The notes beneath the pieces were generated by a model. The model saw only the letters and a list, made by a program, of their open reading frames with translations, did not search any database and was not told the DNA's origin. Below, piece after piece: positions 11,108 through 23,784 of a DNA stretch of 64,000 nt; within the stretch, counting starts at the first letter, position 1; each line of letters begins with the position of its first letter. The DNA is from Undaria pinnatifida. Lineage: Eukaryota > Sar > Phaeophyceae > Laminariales > Alariaceae. The stretch is taken from assembly GCA_012845835.1 (NCBI GenBank), contig JABAKD010000008.1:10447709-10511708 (forward strand), written 5' to 3'. Position numbers and translations under genes: made by a program.

Positions 11108-11426
11108 TCTTAGAGGTGCCGACGGTGGAAGGCGCTGCCGCAGCCTTTGCGCGTCGCTCTGCAGCTTTGCGTCTTTCCGTCTCATGCCAATTCAGTATGA
11201 ACAACTCGGCTCCCTCCTCTACTCGTCGAAACCATCTGCCGGCCTTCTGAGCAGCCTTTCGCCACCCGTCGAATTTCATTCCAAAGACCGACATATCCTC
11301 CTTCAGATGAGCCATCCAGTCCTTCTCTTGCCTCCCTGAGTAGGCCTTACCCCCAACAAGCTCCCCAAACATCACCCTCTGTGGCAGACGCTCCTCCCCC
11401 ATACGTGCTACGAATCCCGCAAACAA
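11108..11426 (-). pseudogene. Non-LTR retrotransposon (LINE) C-terminal fragment
   Basis: The minus frame reads FVARMGEERLPQRVMFGELV and continues with WMAHLKEDM and RVEEGAELFILNWHETERRK. This resembles the conserved tail after the reverse transcriptase of several LINE lineages (a G-H-V-x-R-M...E-R-L-P motif), known from that family. It has no RT core and runs into the polypyrimidine tract. It is a different family from the LINE at 62090. Confidence 0.6.
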
Positions 11427-11804
11427 TATCCTCCGTTTGTTTGCGCACTATCGCCTCTTATGCTCTCGGAAGCTGTCTTGGCAAGCACAGTATATATACA
11501 CACTTGTGAGTGGGTGTGTATGTGCATGCGTGCATATTGTGCACGCATGCATGAGCATGATGCCAGGCACTACTGGTGGCCTGGCACAATGTTCAGTCAA
11601 GTACATAGTATTAAGATAAAGTACTACAAACCCACGATTGATCAAGTAAGACATATGAGTACACGCAAGAAGGCGGTATTCCCTCCAGTAAGCAGCCTCT
11701 TCGCGATGTTTTCGCCCCACAAATCATACCAGAGATAAAAGTACCAAATATATGTCGAGGTGTTCGAGGTGGTCCGCACATTTTTTTTTTTCATCAGTTT
11801 TTTT

Positions 11805-12070
11805 CCAAAACGCGCGGCGAAGCCGCGCTCGGGGTCGGAGCCTTAGCCTTGGTTGGGGTTTAGGGTTGGGGTGGGTCGACAGCCCTTGGTGAGGGTTAGG
11901 GTCCGGATTAGGGTTGGGGTTAGCGAAGCCGCGCTCGGGTCGCGGCCTTAGCGTGGGTTGGGGTGTTTAGGGTCGGGGTGGGTCGACAGCCCTCGCCTTG
12001 GTTGGGGTTAGGGTCCGGATTAGGGTTGGGGTTAGGGCTATAGGGGTGGGTCGACGCCCTCTCTCTCGCG
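11805..12070. repeat. Interstitial telomere-like GGGTTAG/GGGTTGG repeats
   Basis: Two and a partial copies of a ~115-120-bp unit containing GCGAAGCCGCGCTCGGG, GGGTGGGTCGACAGCCCT and GGGTTAGGGTCCGGATTAGG. The TTAGGG words are degenerate, so this looks like subtelomere-type or internal repeat DNA, not a true chromosome end. Confidence 0.65.
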
Positions 12071-14445
12071 ATTTGACCAAAAAAAAGCACAAAAACAAAC
12101 AAAACAAAAAAACAGCTTAAAAATGCCTATAAAAAGTGAAATATATTTTGGTACTCTAGTCTTCATCTGGCACGATTTGTGGGACTTACGCCGGTAAAGG
12201 AGCCTCCAGTCCCGAGATATATCGTTTGGCGCGATTGGGGCATCGCCCTCATTACCCGGAATGAACGAACGAGTCCGAGAAGAAACATGGGTTTCGGGCT
12301 GTAGCTAGTTGGGTGGGCATGGATTTGGATACGGTCCCCAGCACAGACAGGACAACAAACTCCTAACACCGTAACAAGAAAACATGTAATTCCCATTCCG
12401 AAATGACTTGAAAAACGATCACAAAAAACACCAGTCATTTTCGTTCCAGAGGACTCCACCAGTGTATGCATCACTTGGGAGTCGTCGCTTCTTGAGCATT
12501 TTCCCTCCGGAATCATGAAAAAAAACGTATACCAGGTATATACTGGCACACGATTTGATGATTCATCTCCTTTTTAGTAGTGCCAGGTATGCATGCGTGT
12601 ATGTTGGCGAAAATACCAGAGGCACATAGTAAATTGCTAACGCGTATAATACATAGAATATATATTCGAACATCAACACCACATCCAGTAGTACCAAAAT
12701 ACCGACCCATCAAAAGGTACGCCCAGGCCAAGCAACGACCCAACCAACAAGACTCGCCCATCAGGCAGTCAAAACACACGAAAAAAAAAAAACATAATAA
12801 CTCGTTCCATGTATGTATGTACGTACGTACTCAAAAATCTATTTTTTACATAAAAAACCGTGCCACATCCATACAAGCCCCCCAAAACAAACCCCGCGAA
12901 TACAGATTTCATCACAAAACCCGGAATAAAGCAAGAGGCAAAAATCAGAAGAACAAAGCGAAAAAACGCCCCCCCCTTCCCCCCCCCCCCCCGGCGACTT
13001 CCTCTCCTTTTCTTCCTTTTCCTTACTCTTTTTGTACGGCAGACTACTAGTAGGGTGCAACTGCCCGCCCTGCACACCTTTTTTTTTTGTGTGTGGATTG
13101 GGCCACGCAACTATAAAAACAGCCGTCCTGACCAACTAGCGATCGCTCTGTGAGCGACCCAGGACAGCGACTAGTAATAGCCACCACCAACACTCATTTA
13201 CGTCCCAACCACGAACCATCATCGAAACCATCACACCCATACCACCATTATTAGGTCACCAAGCAACTCACCACCGACAATCTTCTGTCGTGTCTTGTTG
13301 TTCGATTCGATTACAAACACCCACAACCGAAACAGCGTTTTTTTTTCTTTTATTTCTTCTTTTCGCAAATTATTGGTATTTTTTATCGCAAGACAAAAAA
13401 TAAAAGATTGAGAAAAGATGAGGCAAACTAAAAAAAGTAAGGGAAGAGACTAGAAAGACAAAACAGAACCAACAGCAAGCAGCAGTCTAAAAATAAATCC
13501 TTTCGTGTGTGTTTTCTGGCTTCGTCGGAAGGCACGTACGACATAATGGTACAGTCGAGATATCCTCAATCGTACGGTTTATTGCCAGATGAACGTACAA
13601 CCTGCGCTAAACTGGGACCCAGCACCAAGTACTCTGCAGGACGAGGTCGTGGCAAGCGATTTTTCACCGCACTAAACTGGCCACCCGCACTAATGAGTAC
13701 CTGCTATAACGCACAAACGACGAACCCGTAATGCGGTATCGCAACGATTTTTCCGCAACACAAAAAACGGGGGTCCCTACCGACCGCACGCCACCACAAC
13801 CATGGTAAAACGCAAACAGCAGCCAGTGCATTAGAACCATCCACAGCCCCTCTTCGACGAAGAAGAGACGAAAAAAAAACGACACCATGGCAGCGAAAAA
13901 AATCGCGAAAATAGAAGGAAAACACAAGATCAACCTGCCCGCAAAGCATGTCGATGCAAGCGGTGGCAGAAGCAGCAGCAGCAGTGGCAGTAGCTGTAGC
14001 AAAGAGTAGTGGCGACAACCATGCGACACGCGGGTCAACAAAAATACTGGCCGGCACCCCAGACAACAGCGGGGGGGGGGGGGGGTCGTTCCGCAAACTC
14101 GAAAGGCGAGATACTACTGCTGTATACGCGATAAACAGCGGCATCGCTCTGCGACAAACTCAAACATAATCTCCGCGAAGCCAGCGTAGGCTTTATAAGG
14201 CATACATGGACTCGAAAACCATCGTGCTCGCACGAAAACAGACGGAAAAGCCAAACAGCAACACTCGTTGAATTGAACGGTGCCCTTTGGAGAGGCTCAC
14301 ATATGACGCCCGTGGACAACACCAGCCTCGAAAAGCACGCGAAAAATGCTTATTTTTTCCTCTCCTCGTACCCCTCCCTCCTTCAAAGAGTCCATCTCTT
14401 GCGTCTATAAAGCGGAACGCACAGGGAAGAAATTTTAAATAAGGT
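12071..14445. other. Unrecognised intergenic DNA
   Basis: No ORF here shows a domain or believable composition. It holds A and C homopolymer runs (for example 12967-12992), a G run at 14069-14083 and a small CAGCAGCAG patch near 13970. No repeat family described elsewhere in the window was recognised. Confidence 0.5.
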
Positions 14446-14463
14446 TGGACACCTGAGACACAT

Positions 14464-14640
14464 CACGATCTACACCTTCCACAGATCCTACAGATCACGA
14501 TCTAGATTATCCACAGATCCTGCAGGTCACGATCTAGATCATCCACAGATCCTACAGGTCACGATCAAGATCATCCAGACTCTACAGATCACGATCTAGA
14601 TCATCTACAGTAGATCCTATAGCTGTCAATGTGACATGTT
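14464..14640. repeat. 32-bp minisatellite (CACGATCTAGATCATCCACAG)
   Basis: Unit starts at 14464, 14496, 14528, 14560 and 14590, giving periods of 32, 32, 32 and 30 bp. Degenerate GATC-rich words continue to about 14800. The remainder to 15600 is low-complexity, non-coding DNA. Confidence 0.9.
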
Positions 14641-15599
14641 GGGCAGGACCTGTATCTATAGAGTACAGATCCCACCTTCATGTGCTAGATCACGCAGATC
14701 GTACCGCGGCTCCCACCCGTCAACATGAGCTAGAACATACAAATCTTCCTGAAAGATTGAATGATCTAGACCATCAAGTGGAGATCGATCATCTGTCCGA
14801 CCTGTGGCAAGGTTGCTTACGACTTTCGCAAAGGCGGGAACCAAACCCAACCTTGACATAAAAGCGTTGAACGATCTCACAACGTCGACTCATCGTAATG
14901 CCATCACCGCAGCAGAACGATAGCAGCCGCAGCAGCATTATCCTAGCAGTACTCAAAAATACCTGAAAAAAAGAACACAATTGACACTATGTTGGGTAAG
15001 AGTCAACCGCATCGTCTGTGGTGCGTTCCAAAAGAACGAAGGAAGAAGACCACAAGCATAACCAAACAAAGAATCAAGAAGGGGGAAAAAAACAACAGAG
15101 GGGGGGGGGAGGGGAAGAAGGCGAAATAAAGACAGCACCTCCCGTTGCTGGAAGTGCGTGTCTTGAGTTTCTTTCCGCCCGACCCATCTACTTAGACTAT
15201 ACCCCCCCCCCCCAACCACCACCACGCCAAGAAAGCACCGAAAATAACCCCATAAAGAGATAAATAATCTCCAAGAAAAGAAAGCCATGCATGCCTGCGA
15301 CAAAAGCCATACGCCCCGCAATGAAAGCGGCGTGCCCCGCGCGGGAGACTCGATACCAGATTTCTCAGAGACTTGATTCCGGTGCGTCTACCCTCGTTTT
15401 CTCCCCCCCACTCGCCCAAAGTGACCGCCCGAAGCAACTCCACTCCTTCCACTCCCCCGCTCTCTCCTCCCTCCATGAAGGCCCTCCCCCCCCCCCGCCA
15501 ATGCCTCCCTCCATCAAGTAAATTCCCACTTCCACCCCTCTCCCACGGAAGTATCCAGTGCGTGACGCTTCAAACAAAGCACTACAGTTAGTAACCGTT

Positions 15600-18500
15600 T
15601 CAGAGTAAGGACGGCCAGTATTCGTCGACGACCTCGTCCAAGAACTCTCGCCACATCGGCCAGGACTCCTCTTTCACGTAACGCAGAGGCGTGCAGCCGC
15701 GCTTGTCCGTGATCAGGAGAGGAATAAGTTCGTCCTCCTCGCTGCTGCTGGTGCTTTTGCCGCTGCTACGGCTGCCGTTGCTGCTGTCAGTGTTGCCGTG
15801 GTCGGTGATGGCGTTAGTGTGCGCGTCGACGGGGGTACCGACCGCATTGTTCGTCGGTCTTCGCTTGCCCTCGAGGAAAAGGCGGACGATGTCGAACCGG
15901 GGTTGGACCGCCCAGCAGACCTCGTGGAGGGGGAAGCGACCGAGATCATCGCAGCACGTCAGGGTGCCCCCGTTCGCGAGGAGGAACTGCAGCACGTCTA
16001 TGTTGCCGCGGCGGCAGGCGATGTGCACCAACGATTCTCCGAATTTGTTAGACGCGTCCTGTAGCGATAACACGTCACAAAAAAAGGGCGAAGCGGGGGG
16101 TGGGGGGGGGGAGGGGATAACAGCACAAGTAGAAGGATAGAAAGGGGGGGGAGAGGGAGAGAAAGAAGAGAGGACCGGAGGTGGGGGGTACGAGAAAGAG
16201 GAAGAAGGAGGAGGAGGAGGAGGAGGATGGGGGAGAACGGGGAGGGACAGGAGGAAGAGGAGGAGGAGGTCAAAAAAAGAATAATCAGAAAACATCAAAG
16301 CGGGGGGTTAAACGGCGGGGTTTTCCGAGACTTTTTGACGGATATTTTTTCTTGTTTCTTGGTGCGCGCGTGCCAAGAATCTCTTACCGTGGATCGATAC
16401 GGTGTTCTTTTTGTTTTGTGTTTTGCCCATCCCATTCACTGCCTTCGCACTTTTCTTCTCCTTTCCCTCCCTAGACGAAACTCAGATCCAGGGACACGCT
16501 CTTCTCCCCCGTCCCCAATACGGAACGTGCCTTCGTTTTTATCGCGAAGACACTTGAGCCCTTTTCTATCCTCCTCATACGGGTTCGACGGCTTTCATGA
16601 AATACACATGTGCATACATTCAAGTGGGAAAATTGTAAGGTATTTCCGCACTATTAATAGTACAAGGTTTATGGATCTGTGCGAGCTCAATCTTTGTGCT
16701 TTTTTGGATCGGCATGGCGCGTGGGTGGCGTGCCGGTAGGGCCACAATTACAGTAGCGCTAGCGTTCGCAACACCATCAGGAGCAGCAGCAGCAGTAGCA
16801 TTGCTCAGCTACATGTACGTCGAGATGACAGCAAAAAAGACAAGCGAAACAAGAAAAAAAATGAGCCACCCGGCCGGCCGGTTGCACATAGCAGTTCTTA
16901 TCTCCTCTACTAAACACGACCGGCGGCGGCGGCGGCGTATTTTGTTTTTCGTCATTTGTCGCGGCCGTTGGGAAAATAAAACCATGGCCGGTATTTATCA
17001 ATGCATGACAACGCAGTAGTGAGCCATGCAGTGACAAAACATGCAATCTTGAATTTTACTATACCTGGTAATAGTTTAATAATGAAAAAAACGTCCACAA
17101 CAGCGTAAACAACGCGGGCTATTTCGTTTTTGGGGGGCGAGAGAGGCATGAGGTCTGGGGGCTGACTGCTTTGTGGGTGCAGTGGGTGATGAGAGAGCTC
17201 GTGACTCATGATGACACGTGGTGACTCACATACGACAGCCAAACCAACAAAAACGACGCGGGGCTCTTTCGTTTCGGGGTGGGGCGTGATGGCTGTGTGT
17301 AGGCAGTAGACGTGATAAAAGAGGGTATGGATTACGAGCGAGCGATGAGTGCGCAGACGTAACTCGCCGCGGCTGGCTTTCTGCGGGTCTTCGAGCAGCG
17401 TCTACCCGCGTCCAAATAGGGTCGAGTAGACTCCTATGATACTTTGCTTATCCAGGTGCTGTCCTGGTAAGACGTCATCAACTACTAGACTATATTTCTT
17501 GTTGTTCTCACATTAACTCGCATAATCAAGTCCGTGGTCACAGGACAGGCTCCAGTCACTCTGGGGCTGAGGGACACCCCAGGGAAAAAACTCTATATGA
17601 TATCGCTGGTTACCAAGATACGGTACAGCGGCATCAAGGTGGCTGTTTTCAAGTATGGCTCATGACGTACCAGGTAGTAACTGCTGCGATAACCAAAGCC
17701 AGCGTTTCGGGGACGAATGCTTATCATAACTAGAAAAAAACAGCGACCGCTGGTCACCCAATACAACGCCGCTCGTTGCGTGCGGTGCAAGGCCAACGCT
17801 CGGAAGACGCGGCAGTAGGGCAGGGCTAAAAGGCGAACAGAAGGTGAGGTGACGTGGTCATCCGGAGCTATCCTGGTACAAGATGTGTACCGAATGAACG
17901 CCGAAAAAATACGTACGATATGTATGTACGATATGACACTGAAAGGCGAACACAAGGCGATCATCCGGAGGTATCCTGGTCTCATACAAGACGTATAGAT
18001 CTAGATGTATAGACTATATGTTGAACAAAATCCGAAAAATTACGTGCGACATGACACGCGGGATTAAAAACATACTATACCCGCTGCGATCATACTTCGT
18101 GCGCGGATGTCAGACTTAAATGTGCACGAGAGCGTGAAATACTAGACTATACATGCAAAACTCACGAAAAACGACAGGCACAAAAAGCTGACAAGGGATG
18201 AGCAAAAAAACAAAAACTCACCCACATTGCAAGTACCAACAACGCAGCTTGCAAAGATGAGTATTGACCCTAAATTCGTCCAACTCACAGCTGACGTCCT
18301 TGAAATATGTAGATAAAAAAAAGTACTCTCACACACGAATCATCGTACTGGTAAATAATTTTTGGAACACCAAGACACACGACGCGTACGTATGAAAATA
18401 AGTGTGGTGAGCTAAAGCTTTATTTTTCCCCATCCGCCGGAGAAAGAAAAAAAAACAAAAAACAAGCTGCTGCCGCTTCAGCTTCCAATTGTTGTTATTG

Positions 18501-21104
18501 TTGTTGTTGTTGTTCTCACATTAACTCGCATAATCAAGTCCGTGGTCACAGGACAGGCTCCAGTCACTCTGGAGCTGAGGAATACCCCAGGGAAAATCAC
18601 ACACAGCCCAAGGTGGTACACGCATATATCACAGCTGACGCAATTCATGCCTCCACCAGAAACATATAAAAGTGAAATCGGGAGTCAGTCTACGATGTGC
18701 CAGGTCCAGGCCGGTGCATCCAATACGCATTACTGATACGTGCAATATTACGATCTGCAAGGTGTATTACAGAAAATTATGGACGCTACCGACGGTACGT
18801 ACTACTATTAATATGCATGGGGCCACCGCATGGAATGCACCCCTCTGAGAATACGGTGTCAGGTTTCCCTTTCAGAATCGAATCGATTATATATTGATTA
18901 TACTATGCACACCAAAACGCGACGAGCTCGATCGAATCAAGCGCCAAGATTGCGAGGCAATCCGCGTATCGTTGTGCCTCACGCTTGCCTCACGGCTTTA
19001 TGCGATGCAGTTCAAGCGCATCTCCTGCACCAGCAGCAGCTAGTAATAGGATTGCTGCATGTGGCCGATACTTTCATCAAGTCACTTATTTTCGTTAATT
19101 TTAGCGTCCGCAAGTCTCAAGAGGGATTATAAATAACAAGGAATGTATCGACGTTATTATTAGACACGTGAAAATGGATACTAATGTAATGGAAATCAAG
19201 CAAGGCCGGAAAGATAAGTTTTTTTTTCCCTGCGACATTCTGGACAATGTGTACCCGCTTTCACACTTGTCTCCCCCTCGGTATATGCTTTTAAATACGT
19301 CAGCTGAAAGTTTGATCAATTTGCCGTATATTACACCTGGGCAGTGTGTTGTGCATTGGGTATCAAGGCTGCATGTGAGTAGCATGCTCGTAAATTACTA
19401 TAATGGTTCTAGTTCGGGATCGGTAGATACGGCCGCCATACGTGGAGGGCAGGAGGGTACTTGACGTCATACCCGTTTTTAGTGAGTATGCATCGCTACT
19501 CGAGGCTTTTCATGGCTGACGGCATAATATGCGTCATCATATGATGATATTTCTGCGCTTGGTACAGCGGTTGTAGCTGTGAAGGAGGTAGCGCGCAAGT
19601 CAAGTCGAGGCGTCGACACTCTTCGTTATCCCCCGCAACCGACTTGATGACATCTCGAGGTAGATATATGATTGCGCACAAACGTGCTGCGTGGAAACTC
19701 GACACGTGGCACGTGACTCGATGCCCATAGAAACAATCGTATCCGACGGCGTAAATATCAGATACCTGGTACTTGGTACGTATGGGGTAGATATGTGTAG
19801 TCTACTGCTTTTATCAATAGTCTACACCAGGCAAAAAGCTTTGTGAGGAACATTGCCGCGCTCTAAAACAACTCGTGGTGTTCGTCTGTTGTATCACGTT
19901 GCGCACGAGTGCAGAGCAGACCAGATATGTTCGTGGGATCGACGCTGCTGATACGAGTAGTGCTTTGTCCTGCTGCTGCTACTTGCTGCTGTTCCTTCTT
20001 TTTGAAATGTTACCCTCGGACGGTGGCTGGCTGGCTAGTTGGCGCGTCATCGTCATCCGATGAAACGAGATGAAACGTATGGAGAACGAGGACCACGAAA
20101 ATCATTTTCGGCTTTCTTTAATTCCAGTATAAAAATGACGAGAAAAATATTATTACGTGGTGCGAATACGTACGTACGCAGAAAACAAGTGCGTGTTTAA
20201 AAACAAAAAAATGTCCTATACCATACTGGTAGACTGGATAATAATCGCGATTGACAGGTAACTCGACACGGAAGTACGTCTGCAACAAAAAAGTGGGTTT
20301 CAAAGGTTTTTGGGTGCGGGAAAAAAACAACCTAAAAATTAGGAGTATACGTACGACGAGCATATTTCACCTGTACCAAGCACGGTTTCTATATTAAAAG
20401 CAGCATGACAACAATCGAGAACTCACCATGCCTCTGCCGGCTGCCACGGCTGCTCTCAGGCCTTCCACGTCGCCTTTTCGAACTAGATCGCTCATGAATG
20501 GCTGGGACTGGTAGTCGAGGACCTGCTTGGCGGTGGGCTGCTTGATGTAACCGGCTTCTTGGGAAGACATCTTCTTGGTAAACGTCCGCCCGCGTTGCTC
20601 GAGGAGGTTGAGGAAATACACCTCCGGGTTGACCTTGCTGTCTCGTATAGCAGCAGTTGCTGAAGGCCGAGGCCAAGCATCAGGGGGAGCAGCTGCAACA
20701 GCAGCAGCAGCAGGTGGTGGTGGTGGAGGTGGAGCGATGACTACCGACAGCGACGGTCGGTGCTGCTGTTGCTGTTGCTGTTGCTGCTGCTGCCTTGAGA
20801 ACTCAGCAGCGGCGGCAGCAGTCACAGCGAACTTGTGCGCCGCAGCTACGAAAGCTCGCCTGCGCGCAAGTGACACACGCTGTAGCTCCGCTACGACAGA
20901 AGGGTCGATGGTTGAAGCAGAGCAAGAAGACGTCGAGGCCATGCCGGGTCGGCGGGCCACCGCGAGGTGCGACGCCCGCCGCATTGCGCGCCTCTCGTGG
21001 AGGGCTCGACGCACCGGCAACCAGGTGGGAGCGGGTGGGCACGCCCGGGGAGATGGTGGGGGTTCTTGGTGGTGGTGCTCCATCGACACAATCCTGACAG
21101 CCAT
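15600..21104 (-). CDS. Ankyrin-repeat protein, two exons
   Basis: Exon 1 is 20427-21104 and exon 2 is 15600-16058, giving 378 residues. The join uses a GTGAGT donor (20426-20421) and an acceptor ending CTACAG (at 16059). It is phase 0 and produces ...AAGRGM then DASNKFGES, a smooth ankyrin context. The N-terminus is low-complexity: Pro/His-rich, an 11-Gln run, then a 7-Pro run. A conserved block, QVLDYQSQPFMSDLVRKGD, leads into the ankyrin helices LVHIACRRGNIDVLQFLLAN and GRFPLHEVCWAVQPRFDIV. After a Ser/Asn-rich insert comes the closing DKRGCTPLRYV and WPMWREFLDEV. Such proteins are abundant in stramenopile genomes; their function is largely unknown, and ankyrin repeats bind proteins. The start is the first Met of the open frame, so an upstream exon cannot be excluded. 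Confidence 0.8.
16435..16610 (-). repeat. SINE-2 core fragment
   Basis: Homologous to 35870-36040 in the same orientation. Shared words include ACTCAGATCC, CGTGCCTTC and TTTTTATCGCGA. Neither head nor tail is clear here. Confidence 0.5.
17498..17590 (+). repeat. Dispersed repeat R, truncated
   Basis: Carries TTGTTGTTCTCACATTAACT and the GGTCACAGGACAGGCTCC block, ending at ACACCCCAGGG. The downstream half is missing. Confidence 0.7.
18225..18320 (+). repeat. LTA-core repeat, MSIDPK variant
   Basis: The lead AGTACCAACAACGCAGCTTG precedes an ATG at 18257. The 20-codon ORF 18257-18316 reads MSIDPKFVQLTADVLEICR. Members of the same subfamily lie at 35776, 37523(-), 39481(-) and 44051(-). Confidence 0.7.
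18482..18735 (+). repeat. Dispersed repeat R, longest copy
   Basis: Begins with TTG/TTA microsatellite units. The frame from 18542 stays open for 64 codons, but its homologue at 10056 is frame-shifted. It lies in the ankyrin-gene intron. Confidence 0.75.
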
Positions 21105-22600
21105 GGCTCTCCGTTCCAGGTAGGGCAGTAGGTGGTGGTGGGTTTCGTGTGAAGTGCTCGTCGGTAGCTAAGCAGCACAAGCTATAGTCCTCGTGGTAGG
21201 TCACTTCGGGTTCCCGGTCGATAGCGTGTGAGCGTTCGTCTGTGTGGGGAGCGGTGGAGTGTTTTGGTGGTGTCCTGGTTGTGTTCTGTCTGTCGTGTGG
21301 TACACCAAAGCAGTGGGTGGGCGAAATCCACACAAATTGGACTACACGAATCGTACGTTATGTCGCGTCAGAGAGGGTTGACTTGATGTTACTATAGAAA
21401 ACGCGGAAAAAAACGAGAAGAATGTGACGCACCAAGTTGAGGAATTAGTCGCTCGTCTCCTGGTGACACGACAAGACTACGTAGCCGATTGACTTGGTTT
21501 TAGAATAGTTTTTTTGTCCCGCCTACCACTGGATTTTGATTGATCAAGGTTTTCACCCCGCACGGTCTATTGGAACTGATCAGTCTGTTCGAAGCTAAGG
21601 CTGTTTGGGTTCAAGTTGGTGGTTGGGGCGGTCGGTATGGTTGGCTGGTATCTTTCATCGTTTGGATCGTGTCATCGGTGATGCCTTTGGGTAGTCGATG
21701 GTCGTTCAAGGCACCCACCCCCCCGGGGCTTAGCTACTAATGTACCGGCTTCTTCTGTTGGGTGGTGCTGGCTACTGACTGGCTATAAATGTCCTGACTA
21801 AGTGCGGGCTGAATGATGCAATGATGTGATGCTGGCCACAATCACTGACCTCCCTGATCACCACGATACACGTGTGTAAAAGATCTCCCGTTCGTTTGTG
21901 TATCACGAGCTACAATCACACCGCCGGTGGTTACATCTACCCGTGCTTTCTTTGCTGTGATAACCACACACAGATAGATCAGGTCCTCGCTGCCGGCTAC
22001 ACAGCTGTAGCAGCAAGCAGTAGTAGACTCATGACATACATGGAGAAAAGGTCAAGTTTTGCTGCCGCTGCTGCTGCTAGTATACCACTACCAATGTGCT
22101 TTTGTCTGTGTCGCCGAAAGCTGTCTGAGTACCAGACAACGACCTATTAATAGTCGATGCCAAGATTTGCGTACGTGTACCCATGTTGAGTTGCAGATAG
22201 ATGCGACGAGTAGATGTTCTCAAAAAGACTCCGCCCGTCAAATAAAGACATCCGGCATATAGACTATAGACGACCCTGCTTGGTTCTGCCGTGTGCACCC
22301 CTTCTTCGACTTTCGACTTCCGCACTACAAGAAGTACCTGTGGTAGTATTATTATTGTCTGTACTCGCATGTTGTGTGTGGTGGGTGTATTCGTGCGGAC
22401 AGACTACCAGGTCCTGTTGTTGTGGCACACTTCGCACTCTTGTCACTCCTCCTACGTGCGGTGTATCATAGACTACCTGTTGTATACCAGGTACCAGGTG
22501 CATACAACCACGCTGGCACCGTACCAGTGTACAGTTAGTACTTTTTTCCTTCTTTTACTGCGCGTAATAATGGAAGCGGGTCGTTGAGGTCTAGAGGTCT
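21105..22600. other. Unrecognised DNA upstream of the ankyrin gene
   Basis: The putative promoter side of the minus-strand ankyrin gene. No TATA-type or other motif could be assigned. The shared words TACCAGG and TAGACTATA appear several times from 22250 onward. Confidence 0.4.
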
Positions 22601-23160
22601 CGACCGCCTGTCACTTCCTCCGTACGCGTTCACTAGTGCGAGGGTACTAGTCTATAGTATAACAAACAGCACGCGCATACAGAGTCGTAAATAAGGCTGT
22701 CCCCTCTTCTACCACGCACTCGCATCTTCCATCGCAAGGTTGCGGGCCTTCAGCGAGACTACCTGGTGTACATCGTACCCTGTGTCGCTCCTGTTCCCGT
22801 ACTGCTTACTCTACCACCCTGGTATGACACCTATACTTACCTGTGTACCTACCGCGCATGCGTGGTCACGATGGAGACGGGTGACCATCAGATAGATCCT
22901 TGGGGTCTCGACCAACACCTCGTGCAATGCAGAGTACAGCAGTAGCAGTCTAGTCTATACTTCTACTATACGACTACTTACTAGTACTACCACCATACTG
23001 CTACCAGGTATACTATTGCTATAGTCTATACTACTACCACTACTACTATTCTACTAGACTGCTGTCGATACTACATACGGACTACTATTAATACTACTAT
23101 TCTACTACTACTACTACTCTACTACTACTGTAATGCTGTGTACTGTAGTCATATACAGTA
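22600..23160. repeat. TAC/TAG-rich simple sequence
   Basis: Diffuse TACTAC, CTATAG and TAGTCTATA words, including a pure TACTACTAC run near 23105-23130. No coding signal. Confidence 0.75.
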
Positions 23161-23225
23161 ACTAAGTGCATGTCTATTCTGTGGTACTACCTTTGCCCTT
23201 TACTACAACACTCACTCCTTCTAAT

Positions 23226-23295
23226 ATCAACCAACGCAGCTTGCTATCGACACTAAATTCGTCGAACTCACAGCTGCGACGTCGATAGAATAACT
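23226..23295 (+). repeat. LTA-core repeat, degenerate
   Basis: Contains AACGCAGCTTGC and AAATTCGTCGAACTCACAGC, but the ATG segment is deleted, so no short ORF remains. Confidence 0.6.
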
Positions 23296-23499
23296 ATATA
23301 GTCTAACACAATAGTCTAGGCTAATAGCTGAGTTGACAGTGTGAGCGAACACAAGGTTCGAGTTGTGCGCACCCCCCTTGTTGGCGTTTGAGCTATAAAA
23401 TTGCCCGTACGAAGAGATATTATGTCCGAAAACAGAGGGAGAGGCCAAAATGGTAAATGTAACCACTCATACCTCTGGCATACTCCGTTGTAGTAGGCG

Positions 23500-23771
23500 T
23501 GTAAGGGTACTGGGCGAAGACACAGAGTGTTCCCTGCAGGTCTGCCTATTGAGCAGGTCCTCGGTGAGTACTCACTTTCTTAGCCGTACGTAGTAGAGGA
23601 GCAGCTTTACTGTTTCCGCAGAGCGCCGGACAGCAACTGAGAGCCGAGGCGCATGCCTCGGTTTCATTTCCCGACTACCCCTAACACATAACGTCAACCT
23701 TTTCATACGGAAAACGGACAATTGCTTACCAAATCAGATAATTGCAGGCCTTTCAAGGCCGTACCTTAACA
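23500..23771 (-). repeat. 3' LTR of Ty3/Gypsy copy 2
   Basis: 272 bp, reverse orientation, collinear with 3570-3842. The outer end (near 23500) is slightly diverged (TGTAAGGGTACTGGG against CTTAAGTTATTGGGG). Confidence 0.8.
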
Positions 23772-23784
23772 CTAGCCCACCCTG

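Larger units (their letters stand above)
16059..20426 (-). other. 4.4 kb intron of the ankyrin gene, repeat-filled
   Basis: Bounded by GTGAGT and CTACAG. It contains a pyrimidine-rich stretch before the acceptor (the GGA/GAA tract on the plus strand at 16150-16270), a SINE-2 core, two repeat R copies and an LTA-core repeat. I found no additional exon inside; 18740-20400 otherwise looks featureless. Confidence 0.7.

Noticed and set aside
10652-11339. Proline-rich and glycine-rich proteins over the C/T tract
   Set aside because: Low-complexity artefacts of the polypyrimidine run. Only the short LINE-like C-terminal piece on the minus strand has real similarity.
11805-12070. A true telomere
   Set aside because: Repeats are degenerate, embedded in a longer unit and flanked by ordinary sequence on both sides.
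18542-18736. A 64-residue gene within repeat R
   Set aside because: The homologous copy at 10056 has a 1-bp insertion that breaks the frame, so coding is not conserved.
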